Assembly (NCBI GenBank): GCA_965220185.1
Contig: OZ244807.1
Span: 1,240,001 to 1,304,000, forward strand
DNA length: 64,000 nt
Direction of reading: 5' to 3'
Source: Azotimanducus sp965220185
GTDB lineage: Bacteria; Pseudomonadota; Gammaproteobacteria; Pseudomonadales; Azotimanducaceae
The notes under the pieces are model-generated. The model saw only the letters and a list, made by a program, of their open reading frames with translations, did no database searches and was not told the origin of the DNA. Positions 32,584 to 42,201 of the stretch are shown here, one piece after another (positions within the stretch are counted from its first letter, which is position 1; every line of letters begins with the position of its first letter). The position numbers and the translations under genes were made by a program.

Positions 32584-33810
32584 TCATGCCAGCAGCGCCC
32601 GCGCCTTCGCCAGCGCGTCGAGCAATCTTGCAATGTCCTCTTCGCTATTGTATGGCGCGACCGATATGCGCGTGACCCCGGCTGCGCCAAGCCGCTCCAT
32701 CAGCGGCATCGCACAGTGATGGCCGGTACGCAGCGCAATGCTTTGTTCGTTCAAAAGTGTGCCGAGGTCCTGATGGTGGACCTCGTCATCAATAAACGAC
32801 AGCACGCCAGAGCGAGGGACATCGGGCGCCATGATTCTCACCCCGTCAATTTGCTCAAGGCCAGAACGTGCGAGGGCGAGCAGCCGATGCTCGTGCTCGC
32901 GTGATGCGGCGCGGTCGAGCGATTGAATATAGTTGACTGCGGCTGCCAGGCCGATGGCGCCAGCGATATTCGGCGTGCCGGCCTCGAAGCGGTATGGCAG
33001 GCGGTTGAACGTTGTGGCATCGAAGCTGACGCGCTCAATCATCTCACCGCCTGTCTGCCAGACGGGGAGGGTTTCGAGGACATCCTCGCGGCCATAGAGC
33101 ACGCCGATGCCAGTTGGACCGAACATCTTGTGTCCGGAGAATGCGTAGAAGTCGCAGCCAAGTTCCTTGACATCGATTTCAATGTGGCCAGTCGCTTGTG
33201 CGCCGTCAACGAGGACAAGGGTACCGCGAGCGTGCGCCAGCCCGCATATTTCGGCGACCGGGTTCAACGTGCCGAGCGCATTGGACACATGGTTGAAGGC
33301 GACCATCAGTGTCTTGTCGCCAAGCTTGGTGTCAAGATCGTCAAGGTCGATTTCGCCGCCCGAAGTGATACGCGCGACCTTGAGTTCACCGCCGATTTTC
33401 GCGGCAAGCTGCTGCCACGGCACGATGTTCGAATGATGCTCAAGTTCGGTGATGACAATATCGCGGCGCGTAAGTTCCATCTCGCGAAGCGATGCGGCGA
33501 CGAGGTTGATCGCTTCGGTGGTGCCGCGCGTCCAAATGACTTCCTGAACGCTCGCCGCGCCGATGAAGTCGCGCACTCGTCCGCGCGCGGACTCGAACTC
33601 TACAGTGGCCTTGGTGGCAAGCGTGTGCGCGGCGCGATGTACATTGGCATTGCGCTGTTCGTAATAGTCGCGAATCGCGTCCAAAACCTGCCCTGGCTTT
33701 TGCGTGGTGGCGGCGCTGTCGAGGTAGACGAGGTCGGGGTGCGCAGAAAAGATCGGAAAATCTCGCCGGATCTCATCGGGCTGCTTGCCATGCGATGCCT
33801 GGATGTTCAT
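32584..33810 (-). CDS. sufS: Cysteine desulfurase SufS
   Basis: 408 residues, group II. PLP-binding Lys lies in FYAFSGHKMFGPTGIGVLYG, the active-site Cys in LRTGHHCAMPLMERLG, and the N-terminus reads YLDSAATTQKP. It supplies persulfide sulfur to SufE. ATG overlaps the sufD stop (ATGA). The C-terminal RVSVAPYNSEEDIARLL is standard. Confidence 0.96.
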   Translation of the reverse strand: MNIQASHGKQPDEIRRDFPIFSAHPDLVYLDSAATTQKPGQVLDAIRDYYEQRNANVHRAAHTLATKATVEFESARGRVRDFIGAASVQEVIWTRGTTEAINLVAASLREMELTRRDIVITELEHHSNIVPWQQLAAKIGGELKVARITSGGEIDLDDLDTKLGDKTLMVAFNHVSNALGTLNPVAEICGLAHARGTLVLVDGAQATGHIEIDVKELGCDFYAFSGHKMFGPTGIGVLYGREDVLETLPVWQTGGEMIERVSFDATTFNRLPYRFEAGTPNIAGAIGLAAAVNYIQSLDRAASREHEHRLLALARSGLEQIDGVRIMAPDVPRSGVLSFIDDEVHHQDLGTLLNEQSIALRTGHHCAMPLMERLGAAGVTRISVAPYNSEEDIARLLDALAKARALLA

Positions 33811-34877
33811 TCGACGAGCGCCTCGATTCGCGCCAAGACGGCTGTGTTGAGGTCGTCGTCCGAAAACAGACAGTCCCTCGCAAACCCTTTGAGCAGCGCG
33901 GCGCGCGCATCGCGTGGCGCGATTCCGCGCGACGCGAGATAGAAGAGCTGTTCTGGGTCAAGCTCGGCAATGCTGGTGCCGTGCGCGCACGCGACATCAT
34001 CGGTGTAGATCTCAAGCTCTGGCTTGGCGTTGATGCGCGCCGAATCACTGGTTCGAAGGCTCTTGATGTGGAGTTCGGCGTCAGTGCCTGGGCAATTCGA
34101 CGCGATGTGCATACGGCCTCGAACGGTGAGGTGGGAAGCGCCGCCCGCAAGCGTCTTGACGAGGTGCCTCGAATGCGTGTTGGCCGCCCTGTGATCAATG
34201 CCAAGCTGCAAGTCGAGGCGTTCGCGCCCGTGCCCAAGCAGGAGATGTCGGGTGCTGAGACGTGCGTGCTCGCCGCCTAAGTTCATCCGGCACTCAATAC
34301 GCTCGCGAAGGCGCCCGAATGCGATGCCAGTGAGGTCATAGTGTGCGCCCTCGCGTATCTCGGCGTCGATCAACGTCCATGCGTGCCCGTTGCCAGCGCC
34401 GAGTCGGCGGTGCGTTAACCTCGCGCCTCGCTCCAAACGCGCGTGTATGACGAGGCTGTGCGCACCGCCAATGGTCTCGCACAAGTCAACCTGGCTATCG
34501 GGTTCAAGATGCAGCAAAAGGCGGCGATGGCCGCTGTCGAACTTCAAGTCCACGCGCTTCGAATCGCCCGGCACACCACGAATCATCAGCCCTTGATCAA
34601 GCGATGCAAGATTGATGTCTGCGAGCGGATGGCGGATTGAATGCAAGGCTTCAACGCATCTGGCTTGTTCGCCGTCTTGCAAGTCTGTGAAGTCCTGCCC
34701 TTGATCGCAGCGAGTGGATTCAGTGTCAGTGTTCGGGTCGCTGCTCTTCGGCAAAAAGTCTGTGATGCGCGAGTATTTCCAAGCCTCGGGGTCGAGTTCC
34801 CAAGCGTCCTGTCCGGCGTCAATTTTTCGTGCAGCTTCGGCCTGTAGCGGCGCTAGCCACTTAATCGAGCCAGCCAT
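33807..34877 (-). CDS. sufD: Fe-S scaffold subunit SufD
   Basis: About 356 residues from ATG 34877 (MAGSIKWLAPLQ), which overlaps the end of sufC by 17 bp. SufD features are the N-terminal WKYSRITDFLP and C-terminal CAHGTSIAELDPEQLFYLASRGI, holding the conserved His-Gly that lies at the SufB-SufD interface. It forms the SufBC2D scaffold complex. The sequence is more diverged than SufB or SufC, as usual. Confidence 0.93.
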   Translation of the reverse strand: MAGSIKWLAPLQAEAARKIDAGQDAWELDPEAWKYSRITDFLPKSSDPNTDTESTRCDQGQDFTDLQDGEQARCVEALHSIRHPLADINLASLDQGLMIRGVPGDSKRVDLKFDSGHRRLLLHLEPDSQVDLCETIGGAHSLVIHARLERGARLTHRRLGAGNGHAWTLIDAEIREGAHYDLTGIAFGRLRERIECRMNLGGEHARLSTRHLLLGHGRERLDLQLGIDHRAANTHSRHLVKTLAGGASHLTVRGRMHIASNCPGTDAELHIKSLRTSDSARINAKPELEIYTDDVACAHGTSIAELDPEQLFYLASRGIAPRDARAALLKGFARDCLFSDDDLNTAVLARIEALVE

Positions 34878-35598
34878 AGCCGTCGGCCTCAAGTCGCTCG
34901 GCGAGTTCGCTGCCGCCGGATTGTACGATCTTACCGTCCTTCATCACATGCACATGGTCGGGGGTCACGTAGCGGAGTATGCGGCTGTAGTGGGTGACGA
35001 GCATGACGGCCTTGTCGGCTGCGCGAAAAGCGTTGATCGCGCGCGACACGACTTTGAGTGCGTCGATGTCAAGGCCGGAGTCGGTTTCGTCGAGCAGCGC
35101 GAGCTTCGGATCGAGCATCAGCATCTGTATGAGTTCATTGCGTTTTTTCTCGCCGCCGGAGAAGCCTTCGCTGACGCCCCGGCGCAGGAATTCAGGATCG
35201 AGCTCAAGCTCGAGTGCGCGCGTTCGAGCTTCTCGCATGAACTCCGCTGTGGAGAGCGGGTCGAGGTCAAGGCTTTTGCGCTTGCTGTCGAGCGCGGTTT
35301 TCAAGAACTCCATGTTGCTGACGCCGGGGATTTCGATGGGGTATTGAAAGGCGAGGAACACGCCTTTGCGCGCCCGCTCCTCGGCTTCCCATTCGATCAT
35401 GGACTCGCCTTCGAGCTGCATCTCGCCGCCGGTGAAGTCATATCCGGGTCGTCCGGCGAGCAAGTTGGCGAGTGTGCTTTTTCCTGACCCGTTGGGGCCC
35501 ATCAGCGCGTGGACTTCACCCGCCAACACGTCGAGGTCGATGCCTTTCAAGATTTGGGTGCCGCCGACCTCGGCAGTCACCTTTCGCAGCTGTAGCAT
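34861..35598 (-). CDS. sufC: SufC ATPase
   Basis: 245 residues, ABC ATPase: Walker A GPNGSGKST, signature GFSGGEKKRNE, Walker B LALLDETDSGLDID, and H-loop VTHYSRILRYV. It powers the SufBCD scaffold in the cytoplasm. It starts 5 bp after the sufB stop. Confidence 0.97.
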   Translation of the reverse strand: MLQLRKVTAEVGGTQILKGIDLDVLAGEVHALMGPNGSGKSTLANLLAGRPGYDFTGGEMQLEGESMIEWEAEERARKGVFLAFQYPIEIPGVSNMEFLKTALDSKRKSLDLDPLSTAEFMREARTRALELELDPEFLRRGVSEGFSGGEKKRNELIQMLMLDPKLALLDETDSGLDIDALKVVSRAINAFRAADKAVMLVTHYSRILRYVTPDHVHVMKDGKIVQSGGSELAERLEADGYGWLD

Positions 35599-35603
35599 TG
35601 TGT

Positions 35604-37052
35604 CTACCCGACAGATCCTTCAAGGCTGACTTCGAGCAGCTTGCCGGCTTCGACCGCGAACTCCATCGGCAATTGCCGGAAGACATCGCGGCAAAAGCCA
35701 TTGACGATCATGCTGACCGCGCGTTCAGGGTCGATGCCGCGCTGCTGGCACAAGAACAACTGATCATCGGCAACTTTCGAGGTTGTGGCTTCGTGCTCGA
35801 CGATTGCGCCTGCCGCTTGGTTTTCGATGTAGGGAAAGGTGTGCGCGCCGCAGGCACTGCCGAGGAGCAGGCTGTCGCATTGCGTGAAATTGCGTGCGCC
35901 CTTGGCGGCAGGCATCATGCGCACAAGGCCGCGGTACGAGTTCTGGCTTCGCCCAGCACTGATGCCTTTGGAGATGATGGTGCTCGAAGTGTCCTTGCCA
36001 AGATGAATCATCTTGGTGCCTGTGTCTGCCTGCTGCAGGTTGCGTGTGAGTGCCACCGAATAGAACTCGCCAACGCTTTTCTCGCCTCTGAGCACGACGC
36101 TCGGATACTTCCATGTGATGGCGCTGCCAGTTTCCACCTGCGTCCAGGAAATATGGGAACGCGCGCCGAGGCAGGTGCCGCGCTTGGTGACGAAGTTCAA
36201 GATGCCGCCGCGGCCCTGTTCGTCGCCCGGATACCAGTTCTGCACGGTTGAGTATTTGATCTCGGCGTCCTCTAGCGCGACCAGCTCGACGACGGCGGCG
36301 TGAAGCTGACGATCATCGCGCATCGGCGCCGTGCAGCCTTCAAGATAGCTGACATAGCTGCCCTTGTCGGCGATGATGAGCGTGCGCTCAAACTGTCCAG
36401 TGTTCTGCTCGTTGATGCGAAAGTAGGTTGACAACTCCATCGGGCAGCGCACGCCTTCGGGCACATAGACAAAAGAGCCATCGCTGTAGACGGCGGAGTT
36501 GAGCGTGGCGTAGAAGTTGTCGGTCGGCGGCACGACTGTGCCAAGGTATTTGCGAACGAGCTCCGGATAGTCGCGCACCGCCTCGGAAATCGGACAGAAG
36601 ATAACACCTGATTCACTTAATCGCTCGCGAAACGTGGTGGCAATGGACACGCTGTCGAACACGGCATCAACGGCAACGCCTGCGAGCGCTTCCTGCTCGT
36701 GCAGCGGAATGCCGAGCTTCTCATAGGTGCGCAAGAGTTCAGGATCAATTTCGTCCAAGGATTTGGGCGCGTCTGCACGCGATTTCGGCGCTGAGTAGTA
36801 GGAGATGCCGTCAAAGTCGATGGGGTCGATCTTGAGCTGCGCCCAGTCGGGCTGCGGCATCGAACGCCAATGACGATACGCTTTGATGCGCCAGTCGAGC
36901 AGCCAGTCCGGTTCGTCCTTGCGTGCGGAAATAAAGCGCACGACATCTTCCGAGAGACCAGGCGGTAGCGTCTCCGATTCTATGTCGGTGACAAACCCTG
37001 CTTCGTAGTCGCTGGCGAGGTCTGATTCGATGAGGTCTCGGGCGGTGGCCAA
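35604..37052 (-). CDS. sufB: Fe-S scaffold subunit SufB
   Basis: About 482 residues. SufB motifs: EAGFVTDIESETLPPGLSED, PIDFDGISYYSAPK, VYVPEGVRCPMELSTYFRIN, YLEGCTAPMRDDRQLHAAVV, the CDSLLLGSACGAHTFPY segment with the cluster-linked Cys, and EHEATTSKV. A TTG at 37052 gives a family-like N-terminus (LATARDLIESDLASDYEAGF); another TTG at 37112, right after the pyk stop, would add 20 atypical residues. No IscR/SufR-type regulator is visible next to the operon. Confidence 0.95.
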   Translation of the reverse strand: MATARDLIESDLASDYEAGFVTDIESETLPPGLSEDVVRFISARKDEPDWLLDWRIKAYRHWRSMPQPDWAQLKIDPIDFDGISYYSAPKSRADAPKSLDEIDPELLRTYEKLGIPLHEQEALAGVAVDAVFDSVSIATTFRERLSESGVIFCPISEAVRDYPELVRKYLGTVVPPTDNFYATLNSAVYSDGSFVYVPEGVRCPMELSTYFRINEQNTGQFERTLIIADKGSYVSYLEGCTAPMRDDRQLHAAVVELVALEDAEIKYSTVQNWYPGDEQGRGGILNFVTKRGTCLGARSHISWTQVETGSAITWKYPSVVLRGEKSVGEFYSVALTRNLQQADTGTKMIHLGKDTSSTIISKGISAGRSQNSYRGLVRMMPAAKGARNFTQCDSLLLGSACGAHTFPYIENQAAGAIVEHEATTSKVADDQLFLCQQRGIDPERAVSMIVNGFCRDVFRQLPMEFAVEAGKLLEVSLEGSVG

Positions 37053-37112
37053 AGTGCGTGATTCTTGGCGGGCAAAGTGGCATTGTACCCCCCTGCGGGC
37101 GCTCCGCTTCAA

Positions 37113-38543
37113 TCAAGAGACTTGCAGAATCTTCAGCGCGTTCGTGCCCCCTTGAACATTGTGGTAGTCGCCCTTGGTGAGCACCACGCGCTCGCCTGAC
37201 TTGACCACATGGTGGCGCTTGAGCCAGTCGATGGCACTTTGGTTGATTTCATCGCTGTTAATTGGTCGTGTGTCAAAGAGCACCGGATGCACGCCGCGGT
37301 AGAGCGCGACGCGCGCAAGCGTGCGCGGATTGTCGGCGAAGGCGAAGATAGGCGGGTTGCTCGCCGCACGGGACATGAGCTGCGGCGTGTTTCCAGAGGC
37401 GGTGAGGCACGCGATTGCAGCAACCCCATCAAGATTGGCGGCGACTTCAGTGGCAGCGCGGGCGATGGCTTCATCAATGGCTTCATAAGTCGGGTTGATG
37501 GGGCTGGCGACATTGAACTGCGAATGGCGTTCAGCACCTTCGATGATCTCGACCATGGAACGCACTGTTTCTTGCGGATAGCGGCCAGTCGCGGTCTCTG
37601 CGGAGAGCATGACCGCATCGGTACCATCGAGCACGGCATTGGCGACATCCATCACTTCGGCGCGCGTTGGCTTCGGGTGTTCGATCATCGACTGCATCAT
37701 TTGCGTGGCTGTGATGACGCTTCGGTTGAGGCTGCGCGCCAATCCGATCAGGCGCTTTTGCACTGCGACAAGCGCGGCATCGCCAATTTCAATGCCGAGG
37801 TCGCCGCGCGCCACCATCACCGCATCTGAGGCGAGGATCAGCTCGCGCATCGCATCGGTGCTGTCCACGGCTTCTGCGCGTTCAAGCTTGGCGACGAGGC
37901 CGCAACTCGCATCAAAGGCATGCACGAGACGTCGCGCTTCGCGCATGTCCGCGGCATCGCGCGGAAATGATACCGCCACGTAGTCCACTGGCAAGCTGCA
38001 GGCAAATTCAATATCAGACGAATCTTTTTCGGTCAACGCTGGCGCAGACAGGCCGCCGCCACGCTTGTTGATGCCAGCATTGGCACTCAATGTACCGCCG
38101 CTTACGACCCGGCATTCCACGCGATGCGGGCCGGTGCCAGTCACATCAAGTTCGATCAGCCCGTCGCCGAGTAGTAATTTGTCGCCCGGTGAGACTTGCG
38201 CGGAAAGGCGCGTCCATGTGGTGCCGACCTTGGTGGCATCTCCGCTGTGCTCGTCGATCGATGCGTCGATGCAAAACGGCGCGTCGTTTTTGAGCTCGAC
38301 GCTTGGCGAGGAGAAGCCGCGGATACGAATTTTCGGGCCTTGCATGTCGGCGAGCACCGCAACGAAGCGGCGGCGGCGCCCTGCCGCACGCCGAATGCGC
38401 TTGACGCGCTGCTTATGCTCCTCCTGCGAGCCGTGCGAGAAATTCAATCGAAACACATCGACGCCGAGCGCAATGAGCTGCTCGATATGCGCGTCGGACG
38501 CTGGCCCGACAGTGGCTACAATCTTGGTTGATCGCATGGTCAT
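37113..38543 (-). CDS. pyk: Pyruvate kinase
   Basis: About 476 residues from ATG 38543 (MTMRSTKIVATVGPAS). Motifs: FRLNFSHGSQEEH, LADMQGPKIR, GDGLIELDV, VMVARGDLGIEI, the catalytic loop ITATQMMQSMIEHPKPTRAEV and DGTDAVMLSAETATGRYP. It makes pyruvate and ATP from phosphoenolpyruvate. The N-terminal residue in the family triad (FRLN) is standard. It lies 61 bp upstream of sufB and may be read into the suf operon. Confidence 0.95.
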   Translation of the reverse strand: MTMRSTKIVATVGPASDAHIEQLIALGVDVFRLNFSHGSQEEHKQRVKRIRRAAGRRRRFVAVLADMQGPKIRIRGFSSPSVELKNDAPFCIDASIDEHSGDATKVGTTWTRLSAQVSPGDKLLLGDGLIELDVTGTGPHRVECRVVSGGTLSANAGINKRGGGLSAPALTEKDSSDIEFACSLPVDYVAVSFPRDAADMREARRLVHAFDASCGLVAKLERAEAVDSTDAMRELILASDAVMVARGDLGIEIGDAALVAVQKRLIGLARSLNRSVITATQMMQSMIEHPKPTRAEVMDVANAVLDGTDAVMLSAETATGRYPQETVRSMVEIIEGAERHSQFNVASPINPTYEAIDEAIARAATEVAANLDGVAAIACLTASGNTPQLMSRAASNPPIFAFADNPRTLARVALYRGVHPVLFDTRPINSDEINQSAIDWLKRHHVVKSGERVVLTKGDYHNVQGGTNALKILQVS

Positions 38544-38630
38544 TGCACAATTTAAGTGCGCCAACTGCGGCAGGCGCGCCAAAGTTGTGCGGAGCCTCGG
38601 GTGCGCCCCTCATGAGGGGCGTATCTGCTG

Positions 38631-40040
38631 CTACACGCTGTAGTACATCTGGAACTCAATCGGGTGAGTTGCTTGCATGAGGCGGGCAACCTCTTCCTGT
38701 TTGAGTTCGAGGTAGCCATCAATGGCATCGTCGGTAAACACGCCACCCGCAGTGAGAAACTCACGGTCGTTGTCGAGCGCTTCTACAGCATCGCGTAGCG
38801 AAGGCGCGACAGTCTTGATGTTCTTGAGGTCGCTTTCCGACAGTGAGTAGTAATCGGCTTCGAGCGGTTCGCCTGGATCGATTTCATTCACAATGCCATC
38901 AATTCCAGCCATGAGCATGGCTGCGAAGGTGAGGTAGGGGTTGCCGGAGCTATCCGGGAATCGCACCTCGATACGACGCCCATTTGGGCTGCCTTGAATG
39001 AACGGAATGCGGATCGAGGCCGAACGGTTGCGCGCCGAATAGGCGAGTAGCGTGGGCGCCTCAAAGCCCGGCACCAAGCGCTTGTAGGAGTTCGTGGTGG
39101 CGTTGGTAAAGGCGTTCAGCGCTCGCGCGTGCTTCATGATGCCGCCGATGTAGTGCAGAGCGGTCTTCGAGAGACCAGCATATTCGTCACCACGGAAGAG
39201 GTTTGCGCCGTCTTTCCATATCGACTGGTGCACATGCATGCCGTTGCCGTTGTCATTCATTAGCGGCTTCGGCATGAAGGTAGCGGTTTTGCCGTAGGCG
39301 GCGGCCACGTTTTGGACGACATATTTGTAGGTTTGCAAGTCGTCGGCCTTCAGCACCAGTGAATTGAACTTGACGCCAATCTCGCCTTGGCCAGCAGTCG
39401 CGACCTCATGGTGGTGTACCTCGACCTCAAGGCCCATGTCCATCATTGTGCTGCACATCGCGGCGCGAAGGTCGGCCATACTGTCGATCGGTGGCACCGG
39501 GAAATAGCCACCTTTGACCGAAGGCCGGTGCCCGACATTGCCGTCCTCGTATGATTTTCCGGATGACCAAGCCGCCTCCTCGGAGATGATCTCGTAGCTG
39601 ACCTTGGACATGCCGACTTCGAATTGCACGCCGTCAAACACAAAGAATTCTGCTTCCGGGCCGAAGTAGGCGACATCGCCGATACCACTGCTCGCGAGGT
39701 AGGCTTCGGCAGCCTTGGCGATGCCGCGGGGGTCGCGGTTGTAGGGTGTCATGGTTGTGGGTTCGATGACATCGCAGCGGAGGTTAATGGTCGGTTCTTC
39801 AAAAAACGGGTCGAGCACTGCGGAGCGATCATCAGGCACCAGCATCATGTCGGATTCGTGAATGGACTTCCAGCCAGCGATAGACGAGCCGTCAAACATC
39901 GTTCCATTGCTCAATGTTTCGCTGGTGGCGCGCGCCGCCGGAATGGTGGTGTGCTGGGACTTGCCGCGCGGGTCGGTGAAGCGCAAGTCCACCCACTGCG
40001 CGTCGTGATCCTTGATGAGTTTTTGCGTTTTGTCGTACAT
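38631..40040 (-). CDS. glnA: Glutamine synthetase type I
   Basis: 469 residues with ribosome-binding site AGGAAGGGAACG before the ATG. Motifs: FDGSSIAGWKSIHESDMML, YFGPEAEFFVFD, GYFPVPP, VEVHHHEVATAGQGEIG, NGNGMHVHQS, and RRIEVRFPDSSGNPYL. The adenylylation-loop Tyr is probably the one in LEADYYSL; the loop differs from the E. coli NLYDLP but keeps a Tyr. GlnD, encoded at 59392, would control it through PII. No ntrBC genes follow. Confidence 0.97.
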   Translation of the reverse strand: MYDKTQKLIKDHDAQWVDLRFTDPRGKSQHTTIPAARATSETLSNGTMFDGSSIAGWKSIHESDMMLVPDDRSAVLDPFFEEPTINLRCDVIEPTTMTPYNRDPRGIAKAAEAYLASSGIGDVAYFGPEAEFFVFDGVQFEVGMSKVSYEIISEEAAWSSGKSYEDGNVGHRPSVKGGYFPVPPIDSMADLRAAMCSTMMDMGLEVEVHHHEVATAGQGEIGVKFNSLVLKADDLQTYKYVVQNVAAAYGKTATFMPKPLMNDNGNGMHVHQSIWKDGANLFRGDEYAGLSKTALHYIGGIMKHARALNAFTNATTNSYKRLVPGFEAPTLLAYSARNRSASIRIPFIQGSPNGRRIEVRFPDSSGNPYLTFAAMLMAGIDGIVNEIDPGEPLEADYYSLSESDLKNIKTVAPSLRDAVEALDNDREFLTAGGVFTDDAIDGYLELKQEEVARLMQATHPIEFQMYYSV

Positions 40041-40161
40041 CTCGTTCCCTTCCTCCTCGTGGTGTTGGTTCAGATTCCTTTATGTGGCGTATATGCCTGT
40101 GTAATCGAATGCCCGAATCAGCGAAGGCATCTTGCCTAAGCAAGCAATTCGTGTGCCAGAA

Positions 40162-41172
40162 TTAGGCAGTGTCGAGCTTCGCCATGAGTTCAATGAGATC
40201 GCACACGCGATTTGAGTAGCCCCATTCGTTGTCATACCAGCTCAGCGCCTTCAGGAAATGCCCTTCAGTGAGGCGCGTGAAGGATGAGTCGAAGATGCTT
40301 GAGTGCGAATTGCCGATAATGTCGGACGACACCACCGGATCTTCGGTGAATTCGAGTACGCCCGTGAGGTGCGGCGATTCGCTGGCGTCCTTGATGACTT
40401 GATGAATCTCATTCACGCTCGTTGGCTGTTCGAGTTCGGCGAACAAATCGACCACTGAGCCGTCGGGGACAGGCACCCTCGACGCGATGCCGTGCAGTTT
40501 GCCCTTGAGGTTCGGCAGCACTTCGCCGACGGCTTGCGCGGCGCCTGTGGATGTTGGGATGATGTTCTCGGCGGCGGCGCGAGAGCGTCTTGGGTCCGCA
40601 TGAGGCACGTCGGCAAGGCGCTGGTCGTTGGTGTATGCGTGCACTGTGTTCATGACACCCTGACGAATGCCAAAGGCATCGTCGAGCACCTTGGCAAGCG
40701 GCGCGAGGCAGTTCGTCGTACAGCTTGCGTTTGAGACGATGCGGTGTTCGGGGCGAAGCGCGTCGTCGTTGACGCCGAGTACCAGCGTGCAGTCGATAGC
40801 GTCCTTGGCGGGAACGGTGAGGAGCGCGCGTCTCGCGCCAGCTTCAAGGTGCATGCCAACTTCAGTGCGGGCACGAAAGACGCCTGTGGATTCGATGGCG
40901 ACATAAATGTCGAGATCTTTCCACGGCAATGCCTTGGGGTCGCGCTCCGCGAACAGCTTGACGCGGCTCTGCGCCGTGACGAGGTGGCCGTCATCAAGGG
41001 ACAGGGCACCTTCATACGGCCCCATCACGGTATCGTACTTCAGGAGATACGCAAGGCCATCGGCATCAAACAGGTCGTTGATGGCGACAATTTCAATGTC
41101 GTCACGCTGCTCGGCAATGCGAAAGACGGCGCGGCCGATGCGACCGAAGCCATTGATTGCGATTCGTGCCAT
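40162..41172 (-). CDS. gap: Glyceraldehyde-3-phosphate dehydrogenase, type I
   Basis: 336 residues. NAD site ARIAINGFGRIGRAVFR, catalytic Cys in SNASCTTNCLAPL, catalytic His in TVHAYTNDQ, phosphate-binding RRSRAAAENIIPTSTGAA and C-terminal SWYDNEWGYSNRV are all present. It is a standard active GAPDH; residue Asp in AINDLFD points to NAD preference. A cysteine-less paralogue lies immediately upstream (12 bp), suggesting co-transcription. Confidence 0.97.
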   Translation of the reverse strand: MARIAINGFGRIGRAVFRIAEQRDDIEIVAINDLFDADGLAYLLKYDTVMGPYEGALSLDDGHLVTAQSRVKLFAERDPKALPWKDLDIYVAIESTGVFRARTEVGMHLEAGARRALLTVPAKDAIDCTLVLGVNDDALRPEHRIVSNASCTTNCLAPLAKVLDDAFGIRQGVMNTVHAYTNDQRLADVPHADPRRSRAAAENIIPTSTGAAQAVGEVLPNLKGKLHGIASRVPVPDGSVVDLFAELEQPTSVNEIHQVIKDASESPHLTGVLEFTEDPVVSSDIIGNSHSSIFDSSFTRLTEGHFLKALSWYDNEWGYSNRVCDLIELMAKLDTA

Positions 41173-41184
41173 GGTTAGAAACCC

Positions 41185-42201
41185 CTACTGTGCGCTGTCA
41201 AGGTCGTCATAGAGCTTGGCGACATCGAGAATTCGTGAGGCGTGGCCGAGCACTTCATGCCAGATCAGTACCTTGATGAGGTTGGTGCCCGCTTTCATGA
41301 TGCCGCTGCGGTCGACGAGCAGAGACTGTGTGACGCCGCGCACATCCGAGGACACGATCGGATCTTTTGTCACGGCGTAGAGGCTTGGATGCGTTGCCGC
41401 CACGTCTTCGAACGCCTCCGCAATATCCTCGGCGCTTACCTTAGAATCGGTCATTGCAATGCTGAGATCCATGAGCGAACCGGACTTGACGGGCACGTTG
41501 AGGGCGTAGCCGCTGACTTTGCCCGCGATTTTTGGCAGCACATGCTGCGTCCAGAACGGCGCGAGGCTGACGTTGGGGATAATGTTCTCCGCGCCTGAAC
41601 GACTGCGGCGATAGTCGGGGCCGGCCGTGTCCTGAAGCGTTTGGTCGCTCGTGTACGCATGGATTGATGTCACAGTCGCGTGCGCGATTTCGAACCGGTC
41701 GGTGATGGCCTTGAGCGCGAGCGCCATCGCAGCGGTTGTGGCGGAGCTCGCCGAGACGAGCCGATCTGCAGCACGTGCGTCCGCGTCATTGACACCGCAA
41801 ACGATCATGCGGTCGAGTGCGCTCGTTGGGAAAGTCGAAAGCAGCACTCGGGACGCGCCATGCTCAAGATGCGGATAGAGTGACACCCGATCAAGATAAC
41901 GATTGGTGGCATCCACAACCAAGTCCACATCAAACAGATCCCAAGGGATTTCACCCGGCCGCCTTGCAGACAGCATGCGCGTGCGTGCTGGCGTTTCGCC
42001 GTGTTCCACCATGTCATGCACAAGGTAGTTGCCGTCAAGTTCTATTGGCACCTGCTGACCGTGCTCGCGATGGAAGAGGTGGCGAAGGATGGCTGGGTCG
42101 CCGATATCCGAAATGGCGACGATCTCGAAGCGCGGGTCTTGCGCGGCGAGCGCGAACAGTTGACGTCCGATACGCCCGAATCCCATCAGTCCGATGCGCA
42201 T
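41185..42201 (-). CDS. GAPDH-like protein lacking the catalytic cysteine
   Basis: 338 residues aligned end to end with GAPDH: MRIGLMGFGRIGRQLFALAA, HAYTSDQTLQDTAGPDYRRSRSGAENIIP. The active-site segment SNASCTTNC is replaced by SASSATTAA (read from nt 41733-41759), so the catalytic Cys, the following Asn and the second Cys are all Ala. The C-terminal YDNEWGYSNR is also replaced by WHEVLGHASR. Thiohemiacetal chemistry is therefore impossible in the normal way. The NAD-binding part looks intact, so it may be a regulatory or structural partner of the adjacent GAPDH or a dehydrogenase with other chemistry. The start overlaps the GST stop (TAATG). Confidence 0.9.
   Translation of the reverse strand: MRIGLMGFGRIGRQLFALAAQDPRFEIVAISDIGDPAILRHLFHREHGQQVPIELDGNYLVHDMVEHGETPARTRMLSARRPGEIPWDLFDVDLVVDATNRYLDRVSLYPHLEHGASRVLLSTFPTSALDRMIVCGVNDADARAADRLVSASSATTAAMALALKAITDRFEIAHATVTSIHAYTSDQTLQDTAGPDYRRSRSGAENIIPNVSLAPFWTQHVLPKIAGKVSGYALNVPVKSGSLMDLSIAMTDSKVSAEDIAEAFEDVAATHPSLYAVTKDPIVSSDVRGVTQSLLVDRSGIMKAGTNLIKVLIWHEVLGHASRILDVAKLYDDLDSAQ

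Noticed and set aside
32923..33942. Plus-strand frame of 339 codons
   Set aside because: Antisense to sufS, whose active-site motifs are certain.
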